A DNA stretch of 64,000 nucleotides from NCBI GenBank assembly GCA_015143295.1, contig CM026573.1, positions 4,313,950-4,377,949 on the forward strand, in the 5' to 3' direction. The notes beneath the pieces are model-generated. The model searched no databases. It was not told where the DNA came from and worked only from the letters and a program-made list of their open reading frames with translations. Shown piece after piece: positions 9,437 through 20,712 of the stretch (positions are counted from its first letter, which is position 1; each line of letters begins with the position of its first letter). A program made the translations under genes and the position numbers. The DNA comes from Tetracentron sinense (Eukaryota > Streptophyta > Magnoliopsida > Trochodendrales > Trochodendraceae).

Positions 9437-12400
9437 TCAAGGGAAGCGTGGTTTAGCGACGACAATCAGATCAGCAGTCCTGTGCATTGTGATCCCGAAT
9501 ACTTCGGTCATATCCAAATCCTTAGCTTTGATACCAGGTGGAAGCTCCCAGTCAAAGCTATGGAGAAGTTGCGCAAGAGCAAGCTCAACGCTTGCTGTTC
9601 CAAATGTAATTGCTGGGCATATTCTTCTACCTCCCCCAAATGGTATCAGTTCGAAATCCTGACCTTTGAAATCAATACTGCTGCCCATGAACCTCTCGGG
9701 CTCAAAACTGTTTGCATTTTCCCAAGACTCTGGGTCCCTCCCTATTGCCCATGCATTGACGAAGAACCGTGTTTTGGCCGGAATTCTGTATCCGTCTATG
9801 GTTATTTCTTCCATGGATTCTCTAGGGACCAATAAGGGAGCGGCTGGATGCAATCTGAAGATCTCTTTGATCACAGCTCTCAAATAGTGCATCTGAGGCA
9901 GATCGCTCTCTAGCACTTTCTTTCTCTCTCCCACAATGCTTCTTACTTCAGATTGTGCTTTCTCCATCACTTTTGGGTTCGTGATGAGCTCTGTCATTCC
10001 CCAATCCAAGGTTATAAAGGTTGTATCAGTCCCTGCTGCGAACATGTCCTGCAATGACAGAAAATGTTATATGTCAACGAATTTTTGGTAAAGCTTGGGA
10101 ACCTGCCAATGCAAGCGGACAGAGCTTGAGTGATACGAGATAGAATCACAGCCAATTGCCATTGAATTTGGGGAGAGTTCAATGGCACCCACATGTCAAC
10201 ACGTGTCACTAATTAACTGTTATTAATTGTTGTTAAGATTCAGTAACCTTAGGGTTCAATAATCTGACCTGAAAAAAGTATCAAAAGAATATTTAACTCT
10301 GGTAATAATTTTTAGCCCTTAAGATTAACATTTTTTAAAATATTTGTTTCTAAAAACCCAGGTTAAATCGTTGAACCTAAGGGCTAGTAAATATTAACAT
10401 AGATAATAGGGGTTAACAAAGACATGTGTTGACCTGTGTGTGTTTCTTTCATGTTGTTGCCTTTACCGTCACCTTATGGTGATTGCGTAGTTTAACAAAA
10501 TCAAATTAAAATTAGTGATTGTACTATGAGTTTTGATTTATAGACGAATGCTTGCCTTACTTCCCATGCCTTTCCGACTCGCAGCCTCTACCTAGTACCA
10601 ATCACTTGTCCCGACTTTAATAATTGAGACGCACAATAGAGTCTGTGTCAAGCAGTGATGGGCCTGCATCAATGGTAGACCCCACTTGTACAGAAGATGG
10701 ACCCCACTGGGTGGTTAGACATATACGGGCAATAACGCAATGACGAGTGTTGTCACACATTCGAATTCTTACTTTAATGGTCCAAAATTTTGAAGTACAA
10801 AAACTCCTCTCAAATTAAAGTGTTGCAATAGGTTAAAGTAGAGACTAATGATTGGTAGAGGTTAAGAGTAGAGTTAGCACTCCTCCTAACTTATAACCAA
10901 ACTTGAGCTACACTCTGGCTTAGCCTCTCCAACTCGACACATGTCCCTTTTAACTCTATTTAATTGTGATCAAGATTCACTGGCTCTTAGGATTAATAAA
11001 TCTAACATTAATAATTTTTTTAAGAAAAATAATAATAACAATTATAAGAGTTCAAACTAGAGTTAAAGGGTATTTAAAGGATAGGCCAAAGTATTTTACT
11101 CTGCCCCGGAGGGGCCCTGATGCTCTATTTGATTGCCAAGAAAATAAAATAAATATGGAAAAGAAAAGAAAAGAAAAGAGATGGAAAAAAGAGGAAAAAT
11201 GGTGGTAGCGAAAGAGCCGGTAGAAGTTGGGTTTTTGTAACAAAACATGAAGTTTGAGTTTTTTTCTCTTTTCTCTTAATTGAAGCTTTTTAGAAGGAAA
11301 CAAAATCCTCAAATATGAAACAAAATCATGGGTTTCAGAAATTTTCTTTGAAACCAAATAACAGGAATCTAGATTTTCTTTCACCTGACTTTCGCTATTT
11401 GCCTTTCCTTTAATTCCTTATTTGACAATTAAAATTGTATTAGAAATCTAAAATTTTATTTTCATTTTCATATTTCACCTAATTTCTCGACAACCAAACA
11501 TAGTATATAGTTAACCAAAAAGAAATAATGGAATTAAATGGAAGGCAAATAAGGAATTCTTTACTGACCAAGATGACGGCCTTAATGTTATCCATTGTAA
11601 GAGGCATGTCTAGAGCCCCATTCTTCTGCGTATCGAGCAAAACGTCAACGAGGTCTATGTTCTCCTCTTTTTTCCTCTTGGGATTAAGATGATCCTCGAT
11701 CAACTCATCAAAGAAACAATCGAAACGTCGAAATGTGTTCTCAAGCCTTGATTTGTTGCCCGTTACTGTGTGAATCCACTCCATGGAAGGGAAGAAATCT
11801 CCCATCTTAAATCCTCCAAGTAAAACTTGATACTCCTCAAACATCTTTTGGAATCCATGCCGATCATACTCACCCTCTTCAGAAAAACACCTTCCAAAGG
11901 CGACCCTGCAAAGCACGTCGTTACCATAGAAGCCCAACATCTTGGAGAGGTTGGTAGTACCAGGAAAAGACTCCCCTATCCGACGAACCAGACGAGCAAC
12001 CTCTTCTTCTCTAACAAAGCTATACGACTGGACCCGTTTGGCGCTAAGAAGCTCGAGTATGCATATCTTCCGAATATGCCTCCAGTAAGCACCATAAGGC
12101 GAGAAGACGATGTCAGTGCAATTGTAGAATAAGTACTTAGCTGAAAATAGCCGAGGTCGGCTCGAAAGAGCGAGATCATGGGTTTTCAACACTTCCTTTG
12201 CTAATCTGGCGGATGAGACCACAACAGTTGGTATCTCACCCAGTTGTAGGTGAATTATGGGACCGAATTTCGCCGATAGGCGGCCGAGAGAGAGGTGGGG
12301 CAGGTTGCCAAGCTGGTGGAGGTTGCCTATGATGGGTAGCTTTGAAGGGCTTGGTGGGAGATTGAGCTTTCCTCTTCTTGAGTTCGAATTTGAGAGATGT

Positions 12401-12498
12401 TTTAGTACTACTATAAGAAGAAGAATGAGTGCAAAGAGAAACGAAGGTGTGATGGTTTGTAGGGGTATTGCTTCCCTGAGCCATTGAAGGAGAGCCAT
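9437..12498 (-). CDS. Cytochrome P450, CYP71 family, two exons
   Basis: A haem-thiolate monooxygenase of the ER membrane; CYP71 members oxidise small secondary metabolites, but the substrate cannot be inferred here. Exon 1 is 12498-11569 and exon 2 is 10048-9437, joined in phase 0 (AVIL|DMFAAG, the usual CYP71 position) by a GT-AG intron, giving about 513 aa, normal length. The N-terminal anchor lies near residues 18-33 and the PPSPSKLP hinge at 48-55. The C-helix WRHIR is at 139-143, I-helix AGTDTT at 315-320 and K-helix EIFR at 372-375. PERF is at 427-430 and the haem loop PFGGGRRICPA has Cys454. The residue after CP is Ala, not the usual Gly. I chose ATG 12498 because a TATA-like box lies only about 45 bases upstream; in-frame ATGs at 12564 and 12549 would precede that box. 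No internal stops are seen, so it looks functional. Confidence 0.92.
10138..10445. mobile_element. Foldback MITE, family A, inside the P450 intron
   Basis: The left arm GATAGAATCACAGCCAATTG ... CACCCACATGTCAACACG ... GTTAAGATTCAGTAACC is mirrored by GGTTAAATCGTTGAACC ... AGACATGTGTTGACCTGTG on the right. The outermost right terminus is missing compared with the 8181 copy. Non-coding. Confidence 0.7.
10521..10737. repeat. Dispersed 217-bp repeat, copy 1
   Basis: Runs from GTACTATGAGTTTTGATTTA to GGTTAGACATATACGGGCAA. A second copy in the same orientation lies at 30456-30673, inside a gypsy fossil. The two are clearly homologous over their full length by eye, with scattered differences. There are no obvious inverted ends or poly-A tail, so the class (solo LTR, SINE-like or MITE) is undecided. 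Confidence 0.75.
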
Positions 12499-12539
12499 TT
12501 TGGGTTTTCTTCTAATTACAAAGTTTGTAAAACAACACC

Positions 12540-12547
12540 TTATATTC
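12540..12547 (-). promoter_or_regulatory. Possible TATA box of the CYP71 gene
   Basis: Minus-strand GAATATAAGG lies about 45 bases upstream of the chosen ATG at 12498, short for a plant 5' leader but possible. It sits between the start codon and a MITE whose nearer end is at 12596. Confidence 0.35.
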
Positions 12548-12595
12548 ATTTGTGATGCTCCCAACAGCTCATGTTATCAGAACATAAGATGTTAT

Positions 12596-12840
12596 GGGGG
12601 CGTTGGATTGGATTTTTTTGGCCAAAAATCAATTATGGTAAAAATTGATTGTGTAGAAATTAATGGTCAAATTATCATTTTTTCAAATAATAGTGTTTGG
12701 AGAATACATAGGTGAGTCGCTCAACTTCGTATTCTCCGAACACTATTATTTGAAAAAATGATTATTTGATCATGAATTTCTACATAATCAATTTTATCAA
12801 AATTGATTTTTGGCCAAAAAAATCCAATCCAAACGCCACC
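12596..12840. mobile_element. Tourist/Harbinger-like MITE in the CYP71 promoter
   Basis: A near-perfect 245-bp foldback. The left end GGGGGCGTTGGATTGG and the right end, read inward, GGTGGCGTTTGGATTGG continue as complementary arms (TTTTTTTGGCCAAAAATCAA, TAGAAATTAATGG..., AATAGTGTTTGGAGAATAC) to a centre near 12715. The G-rich GTTTGG end resembles PIF/Harbinger-type MITEs. The flanking triplets TAT and TAG are not a perfect duplication. It starts about 98 bases upstream of the P450 start codon. Confidence 0.8.
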
Positions 12841-13380
12841 TAGTCTTTCTCTTCTTCTCATTTCCACTCTCCATAATGGTTCTGATTTTATTTCTACCCT
12901 TTTTTCTTTTCTGTTTCTTTCTATTGAAATGCTCTATCCCCACCATGTTTTGTATTACAGATATTTTTCAAAGTCCATCCAAAGAAAACTGACACCATTT
13001 GATTGTTATCTGATCATATCATATACAAACGTGTCCTAATGAATCAATCTACAATTCACCAACGTAATTGTGCTTAACCTTAATTTCAAATGTATCATAG
13101 CCGCATAGGTGGTCCATGTCTGGAGATGGGTTTTCCAATAGTTATCAGTCTAACGGAGATTCTCTCATATTATCTTAGGACTGTTAGCAAAATCCTTTGT
13201 TCTTTAGCTGTTGGGCCCCACTTTAATGGGACTAGAAATCCCCATACCGGATGGCGATTGTTGGAGCAGAAGATAGAGCAATAATGGAGCTGGTCCTCAG
13301 AATGGTCCAGAAATTTTGTTTGCCTTGTTTAAAGAGAAGTGATTGAAAATTCTTCAATCGAAAGCTGGCCGTCAGATTGA
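12841..13380. other. Intergenic DNA, nothing recognised
   Basis: Pyrimidine-rich then mixed sequence. Chance frames of 60-80 codons occur on both strands but none shows a conserved motif. Confidence 0.5.
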
Positions 13381-13779
13381 AAATCCAACGGTGCGAAACA
13401 TCAAGTGGCCCACCATTTGATACATGTGTGTCTTGGTACGGTTAGATTTTCAATCGAAGGCCCAACTCACGCTGAGAGTTTCTATTACTTTCCTTTTTAA
13501 AAGCTGTAAAGCAGTTGAGTTTGTCTGTTGTTAGAAACCAAATCCTCTACGGCAAATCCGGCAATAAATCCTGAGGTCACCACAAATCCAACGGCGCCAA
13601 ACATCAAGTGGCCCACCATTTGATACATGTGTGTCTTGGCACGGTTGGATTTTCAATCGAAGGCCCAACTCAAGCTGAGGCCGCTGAGAGTTTCTGTTAC
13701 TTTCCTTTTTAAAAGCTGTAAAGCATTTGAGTTTGTCTGTTTTTACGACTCTGTTGTTAGAAACCAAATCCTCTACGGC
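13381..13779. repeat. Tandem direct duplication, period about 203 bp
   Basis: Unit 1 (13381-13553) and unit 2 (13584-13779) share AACATCAAGTGGCCCACCAT, TTTCAATCGAAGGCCCAACT and AGAAACCAAATCCTCTACGG with few differences. Unit 2 has two short extra segments. Between them lies CAAATCCGG...GAGGTCACCAC, which looks like a remnant of a family B MITE end. Non-coding. Confidence 0.85.
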
Positions 13780-13978
13780 GTGGAATGTAGGTTGGTCGTT
13801 ATGATCGATTAGATAGAAAGAAGGACTAGTGTGTATTTTTCGTTGGGTATTTCCTGTAATAAATCATTGCATCTTTCTCCGATTCCTCATGAAAGATACC
13901 CAATCAATTAGGATAGAAGTTCAGGAAGGTCTTTATCCTCGGCAAACAGAGAAGAATTATTTTATATCGCCTCTAACA

Positions 13979-13983
13979 GATTT
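13979..13983 (+). repeat. Target-site duplication GATTT, left
   Basis: GATTT immediately before the 5' LTR is repeated exactly after the 3' LTR at 25464-25468. Confidence 0.9.
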
Positions 13984-14879
13984 TGTAACGGATAAAATTC
14001 GTAAAATCAACTTAGCGTTGAAGAACGAGCTCGTTTTTGTTGTTTTGTTCACGAAAGTTACACGTGGACACGAGTTGGGGTCACGTGCTTAAAATAGAGG
14101 GATCACACGTTGTCTGATGCACAACGTTCACGTTGTGCGCATTACGACGTCTTTGTTTTCTTGTAGAATAACGTTTCCGTTGTGGCTTGATAACGTGCTC
14201 GTTGTCTGAAGCACAACGTAACCGTTGTACTCTTGACAACGTTTTTGTCGTTACATGAACAACGAGTCCGTTGTCTCACCGACAACGATGTCCTGGTTGC
14301 ATTTTAAGACATCTACACCGTAACCGAGTTCGAGTCAACAACGAGACCGACTCGTAGGAGGAAGTGATCAGGAAGTGATCCATAATTCTGACATGTGTGC
14401 CGAAAGCGCTGTTTTGTGCCGAAAGCACTGTCTTGGCATTTAATGCTGGTCACTTCTACGTACCGTCAGATCTCGTCCGACTGAACTCATAGGAGGCTCT
14501 CAAGTGTGATGCAACCGGCGGCAGATATGTCTGACATATTTGGCAATGAGTGCAAGACACGTGGTATGGACATCTATGGCCATCCATGGCCATCGATGGC
14601 CATACCAACCTTACCCTATAAATAGCCCGTGATTTTTAGTGCTTGAGATCACGTTTTTTGTGGTACTTCAGAGTATTCTTGTTCAATGCTTCCCAGATCC
14701 TTGCGTAACTTTCAGTGCCTATTTCAGAGTTTACTGTTCATCATCTTCTACATCTACTTACTTTACCATCGGAGTACAGGTCAGGGTGTCACACCCTCCA
14801 CTCCAACCTTCTACCGGTAAACCAGAGCGTGTGTGGAGCTGTAGCTGACGCGTGTCCGTGACGGTATTTTTCCCCTTCA
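13984..14879 (+). repeat. 5' LTR of the Tat element, with CGTTGT/ACAACG cluster
   Basis: An 896-bp LTR starting TGTAACGGATAAAATTCG and ending CCCTTCA. A TATA-like CCCTATAAATAGCCC (near 14615) precedes the presumed transcript start. Positions 14108-14342 hold about 13 copies of CGTTGT or its complement ACAACG, far above chance, and the same words are conserved in the older LTR at 60600-60840. Confidence 0.93.
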
Positions 14880-14883
14880 AAAT

Positions 14884-14901
14884 TGGCGCCGTCTGTGGGA
14901 A
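14884..14901 (+). other. Primer binding site of the Tat element
   Basis: TGGCGCCGTCTGTGGGAA begins four bases after the 5' LTR. TGGCGCC primer-site starts are usual in Tat and Athila elements. The same block, decayed, follows the old LTR at 37783-37800 on the minus strand. Confidence 0.85.
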
Positions 14902-14920
14902 ATAATAAACGAACCCCCCT

Positions 14921-17352
14921 TTGCTCTTTGTGATCATGGCTGATCAGTCATTGGTGTTCGGGCGTGAGAATCAAACCCCTCAGCCCACTCCTTTTGTACC
15001 TTCTATCGTGCACATCCCGGGGGTCAGTCCTTCGTCTGGGCAACCAGAGAGGACCGTGCCTCCTCCTGTTGAGCTTTCTGTTTCTGATTGCATTTTGGCG
15101 ATGTTGCAAAGGCAGCAGTCTGCTCTGGATCAGATCACCAGGCAGCAGCAGTTGATGCAGGAGAGGCTGGGGGCGTTCGAGCATAGCAGGCTCGAGGTGG
15201 ATGAGGTGCCACTGCAGAGGTCTTCCGTGAGACGTCAGCTTGACGTCTCTTCTTCTCCTTCTGCACCGGAGAACCGTGAAACCAGGTTTGTGCTTCTTCC
15301 TACTGAAGGAGATGTAAGGCAGCCTCAGGTTCAGGCAAAGCAGAGTATTCCTTCAGATCATGTGGATTTGCGAGAAGGGGCAGGGCGAGAAGACTTGAGA
15401 GGGGGTACCGGAGGTGCAGACGCCCAGAAGACTTGGGTGACTGCCAAGGAGGTGGAGGCTTTGATCGGTGCTCGTGTTAAAAGCATGAAGGGAGGGATTC
15501 CTGACCACTTTGCTCAGTCAGCAAAGGACAACGTTGAGAACTCTCCTTTACAGACGCCATCAATCAGTCATATACTTCGTCCAAGTTTATAACTCCGATC
15601 TTCCCCATGTACACTGGAAGGACGGATCCAGAGGAGCATTTGTTTGATTTCAAACATGCGATGGCTGTTCACAATCCAGATGATGACCTGTATTGCAAAG
15701 CTTTCCCCAACAGCCTGTCTGGGGCAGCGTCGAAGTGGTTTCGGAACTTGCCTCCTGGTTCCATCAGTAATTTCTCAGAGCTCAGGTCAGCTTTTATTGA
15801 TCGTTTCATTATCAATAAAAAGAAGAAAACAGGTGCAAATACTCTCTTCTCTTTGAGGATGAAGCCGGCTGAATCCTTGACGGACATTATTTCGCGTTTC
15901 ACTGATGAAGTCCACAACCTCGATAAAGTCGACGAAGGGAGCTGTATCGTTGCTTTCAAGAATGCTATCCCTAGGCATTCCGAGCTCTATAAGTCTTTGG
16001 CTCTTGACTATCCTGTCAAGATGGACGAGATGATGGTTCGTGCCACCAAGTACGGAAGGTATGAGGAGGACGTATCCATTGTGCCGAAGCCCAGGACGAG
16101 AGTGGTTGATGTCGTAGAGATGACACACCAATCTTCGAAGAGGAAGGAGAAGAAGCAGAGGTACGAGTCTTCATCATCTGAGGACTCACCACCAAGGAAG
16201 CAGAAGGAAAGAGTAGTCTATGTGACTCAGCGGGATCAGCCGGTTCGGCGTCTGCTTGAAGGAAACTTTAATCAGCAGCAGAGTAGGACGGAGAGACGTC
16301 CTAATGATCAGCAGCTGGCGAGGCAGCAGTATCAGCCACGCCAGGTGCAGCCTCAAGTACAGCAAGAGAGAGGCGTGCAGCCTAGTGAGCGGCGACCTTT
16401 TGCAGATCGAGCACCACGCATCAATTTCACAGTTAGCCCGACGACCATCATGAGGTCAATGAAGGATCAGGCATACTTCGAGTGGCCGGCTAGGGCTGTG
16501 CAGGATGTTACATCGGAACCCCGGGTGCATGAGTATTGTCATTATCACAAGTGCCGTGGTCATCTCACCAACCGATGTCGTATTCTGAGGGAGTACTTGG
16601 AGAGGCTGGTTCAGGAAAGGTACTTGGGAGAGTATCTTGCTTCTGGCAACGGCGGCATGGAGCATGCCAGGGAGCCGATATCCCAGTCTCGTGGAGGAGA
16701 ACCTGCCAGTAACCCAAGTACCAGTGGAGGAGCTTCCTTGGGCACGATCAATGTCATTTGCCGCGTGCAAGCGCCGGAAGCAGATGTGGAGAGGAACTTC
16801 AGGGCGAAGGCCAGGAAGCTGTCTCACGATGCTGCAGTGTGTCAGGTGCAAGTGCCTACCAGAAGCGTTGAGCAGGTACTTACATTCACTGATCGTGATC
16901 TGGCAGCAGTAATCCGACCTCACTATGATGCTCTCGTTCTCACCATGAGAATAGGAGATTTCGACATCAAGAGAGTGCTCGTGGATTCCGGGAGTGGAGC
17001 AGACATCTTGTATCTTCATGCTTTCACCCAGATGAAGCTGGATCCTTCCGTTCTCATCCCTGCTCAGACTCCACTATTTGGATTTGATGGCAGCTCGATG
17101 AAGCCTGTAGGCGATGTTGTCTTACCCGTTGTGGCTGGACCCGTTGTCCTTCAGACCAGGTTCTCCGTTCTGGATGCGCCATCGCCTTACAATGCCATCT
17201 TGGGTCGTTGGTGGACCCATGAGATGAAGGCTGTTCTGTCCTCGTACTATCAGGTGTTGAAATATCCAACGCAGGACGGGCCTCAGGAGATCAAGAGTGA
17301 TCAGTTGGCATCGCAGAAGTGTAATTTTCCTGCTTCCGTTGTGCCTCCATAG
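14921..17352 (+). pseudogene. Tat element gag and protease region (fossil)
   Basis: The gag part (from about 14937) starts with a Gln-rich segment. From 15607 it has the retrotransposon gag core (YTGRTDPEEHLFDFKHAM, FRNLPPGSISNFSELRSAF). A basic, Ser-rich stretch follows, then a Cys/His cluster (CHYHKCRGHLTNRC, about 16535-16580). The protease is at about 16960-17210 with active-site DSGSGADILY and the flap/wing region AILGRWW. In life these make the particle shell and its processing enzyme. The region is broken but mostly readable. Confidence 0.88.
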
Positions 17353-17373
17353 CAGTTACAGGTCGTTCCCGTT

Positions 17374-20300
17374 GTGGAAGAGAGCTCAGAAACATCGTTG
17401 TGCAGACCTTCCGTTGAGCCCACGAGAGCTGTCAATTTGGGAACGGAAGAAGAGCCAAAGGTGTTGCAGGTCGGGACGAGCTTGACAGCGGAGGAAGAGC
17501 TCGAATTGCTGAATTTCCTTAGGCAGAACCTTGATGTCTTTGCATGGTCTCACAAAGACATGACTAGCATCGATCCGAGTGTTATCTGTCATCACCTCAA
17601 TATTGATCCTGCTATCCCTCCAGTGAAGTAGAAACCTCGGAGGCTTGCTCCAGCTTATCATGATGCAGTGAACGAGGAGATTGACAAGCTGATTCAGTTC
17701 GGGTTCATTCAGGAGGTGCAGTACCCTGATTGGATAGCCAATGTTGTGGCTGTGCCTAAGAAGAACGGGAAGGTGAGAGTTTGTATTGACTTCACTGGTG
17801 TCAATAAGGCCTGCCCCAAGGACTTTTTTTCCATGCCAAGGATAGACAGGCTCATCAACGCCACTGCTGGCCACGAGATGTTATCCTTCATGGATGGTTA
17901 TTCAGGCTATAACCAGATCCTCCTGACGGAAGCAGATCGAGAGAAGACCACCTTCATAACGGAGCGGGGCTTGTTCTGTTATCGAGTGATGCCTTTTGGC
18001 TTGAAGAATGCAGGTGCCACCTATCAACGTCTTATGAATCTCATGTTTGGGTCACTTCTTGGCAAGGCGGTTGAAGTTTACATCGATGATATCGTTGTGA
18101 AGAGTCGAGTACGAGGTACTCTGGTGACGGACCTTGCTGAGCCTTTCTCTGTTCTACGATATTTCAATCTAAAGATCAACCCAGAGAAGTGCACCTTCGG
18201 GGTTACCTCAGAAAAATTTTTGGGTTATCTTGTGAGTCAGCAGGGGATTGAGGCTAATCCAGCTCAGATCCGTGCTTTGCTGGACATGCCAGAGCCTAAG
18301 TCGAAGAAGGAGATCTAGAAGCTGACAGGCCGGATTGCTGCACTCAATCGGTTTATCTCCAAGTCATCCGATCATTTCAAACCTCTCTTCGAGTTGCTGA
18401 GAAAGGACTCCATTTTTGCAGGGACTCCAGAGTGTTCTCGAGCTTTCCTTACCTTGAAGGAATATTTAGGCTCAGCTCCTATCCTTTCGGTACCTGAGCC
18501 AGGTGAAATCTTATATCCTTATCTATCTGTTTCAGAGCAAGCCCTTGGTTCCGTCCTGGTCAGGAGTTGTGATGGCGTGGAGAAACCTGTTTATTTCATC
18601 AGTAAAACATTTCTCAAGGCGGAGTGCAATTATAGCAAGCTCGAGAAGGTATGTCTAGCTCTTGTCTTTTCTGCGGAAAAGCTTCGTCCTTACTTTCATG
18701 CTCATTCTATCGTTGTCATCACAACGTATCCCTTGAAAGTCGTGCTAGGACGACCCGAGCTGGCGGGGAGGATGTCGAAGTGGGCTGTGGCTCTGAGTGA
18801 GTTCGATATTCAGTATCGGACTAGGAGTTCAGAAAAGGGGCAAGCGATGGCAGGTTTTCTTTCTGATTTCCCTGTGGAGGAGGAAGCAGAGGAGGTGGTT
18901 GTTGATCTTCAGGAACTTCCTATTGAAGTTGACAACGGAGATGTCGTTGTGGATGGAGCCGAGTCATCAGAGTGGAATGATTGGTTATTGTACGTGGACG
19001 GATCTTCTAATTTTAGTGGTTCAGGACTGGGCGTTGTGCTTATAAGTCCGGAGAACATCAAAGTGCAGAAGATGTCGTGTCTTGGGTTCACTGCCTCCAA
19101 CAATGAAGCTGAGTACGAAGCCTTACTGCTTGGGTTGCAGAGTGCTCGAGAGCTGCAGATCTCCAGGTTAAGAGTGTTTTGTGATTCACAGCTCGTGGTG
19201 AATCAGGTGAATGGTGTTTATGACTGCAAGGACGACTGGATGAAGCAGTATGCTACTCTCATTCGTTCGCAGTGTGAAGCATTCACCGTTGTGTAGATCA
19301 GGCACATCCGGAGAGATGAGAACAAACATGCTGACGCTTTGGCATATCTAGCTTCCATAGTGCAGGCTGACGAGCCTAAGGCTATTCTGATAGAGTTCCA
19401 AGAGTATCCTTCAATAGCTCTTCAGGCACAGCGAGAAGTGTTTTTTGTCAATCCAGTTCCGAGCTGGATGACAGGGCTGGTGGCTTATTAGAAGGATGAA
19501 ATTCTTCCTATCAGTGTGAAGGAGTCGAGGCGCATTCTGTTCAAGGCAACTCGTTATGCCTTGGTGCAAGGAGAGTTGTTCAGGAAGTCTTATGGTGGGC
19601 CTTTGTTGAAGTATGTTCATCCTGCAGATGTGGAGAGAATACTTGCTGAGTTGCATGAAGGTATATGTGGTATACATTCAGGTGGGAGAACCATTGCCCA
19701 TCGAGCTCTGGGGCAAGGTTACTTCTGGCCTTACATGCAGGCTGATGCTCAGAAGTATGTGAAGAAGTGCAGCCAGTGCCAGCGGTTTGCTCATTTGATT
19801 CATGCTCCGGCTCAAGAGCTCAACACTGTATCTCAACCTTGGCCATTTGCGCGTTGGGGACTTGATATTGTAGGACCTTTCCCTAGGGCTCCAGGGAATC
19901 TAATCTTTCTTCTAGTGGCAACTGATTACTTCTCTCGTTGGATTGAAGTTGTTCCTCTTGCTCGTATCAGAGAACAAGAGGTGAAGAAGTTCTTGTGGGA
20001 ACATATCATCTGCAGATTTGGCATACCGCAGTCCATCATTACTGACAACGGGAAGCAGTTTTCAGGACGTTTGATTGCCAACTTTTGCAGCGAGCTGAAG
20101 ATCAAGCATGTTTTCTCTTCCCCATATTATCCTCAGGGGAATTGATTGGCCGAGGTAGCCAATAAGAATATTCTCAATCCCTTGAAGAGAAGACTGGAAG
20201 ATTCGAAGGGGAAGTGGACCACCGAGTTGCACAACGTTTTATGGGGGTACAGAACAACTCCGAGGAGTCCTACCAATGAAACTCCTTTCTCTCTAGCGTA

Positions 20301-20712
20301 TGGTATGGAAGCTGTCATTCCTACTGAGATCAGTTTGCCTACAGTGCGTTCTTGGCACAACAAGAAGAAGGATGGAGAGAAAGATCAGAACACAGAGCTT
20401 ATGGCTATTCATCTCGATCTGCTAGAAGAGAAGCGAGAAGATGCCAGTATTCAGATGAGGACGTATCAGCAACGGTTGAGGAAAGCCTACAACAAGAAAG
20501 TACAACGGAGAGTGCTGCAGGTCGGTGATCTCGTTCTCCGAAGAGTGTTCCAAAACACGAGAGAGCTTAACAGTAGCAAGTTGGGACCTAACTGGGAAGG
20601 GCCTTATATCGTAGAACGATTGGGAAGTCCTGGAGTCTGTTACTTGAAAGACTTACAAGGTAACCTCATCTCAAAATCCTGGAACATTATGAATTTGAGG
20701 CAATTCTTTTAA
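17374..20712 (+). pseudogene. Tat element pol region (RT, RNase H, aRNase H, integrase; fossil)
   Basis: Reverse transcriptase (about 17668-18318) has VPKKNGKVRVCIDF, FMDGYSGYNQI and the catalytic VYIDDIVVKS. RNase H follows (about 18480-18870; KPVYFISKTFLKAECNYSKL). A second RNase H is at 18985-19300 (LYVDGSSNFSGSGLG, ASNNEAEYEALLLGL, VFCDSQLVVNQV), which is diagnostic of the Tat lineage. Integrase (19516-20712) has a zinc-binding part ending KKCSQCQRF, the core blocks GLDIVGPFPRA and IITDNGKQFSGR, and a C-terminal domain with WEGPYIVERL. The region has several breaks. Confidence 0.9.

Larger units (their letters stand above)
10049..11568 (-). other. Intron of the CYP71 gene, filled with transposon pieces
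   Basis: A 1520-bp intron with donor TTG|GTCAGT (11568) and acceptor TTGCAG|GAC (10049). CYP71 introns are often much shorter. This one has grown by insertion of a family A MITE (10138-10445), a 217-bp dispersed repeat (10521-10737) and a partial MITE arm (about 10926-11075). The remainder (11076-11567) is AT-rich with no feature. Confidence 0.85.

Noticed and set aside
11052-11384. 110-codon minus-strand frame in the P450 intron
   Set aside because: The Phe/Leu/Ser-rich translation of an A/T-rich stretch has no motif, and it lies between well-supported splice sites.
13829-14092. Host exon split by the Tat insertion
   Set aside because: A frame can be read up to GATTT and onward after 25463, but the translation matches nothing I know and the supporting acceptor site is weak.
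16456-17019. 187-codon minus-strand frame inside gag-protease
   Set aside because: A shadow of the well-supported gag-protease frame, with no motif of its own.
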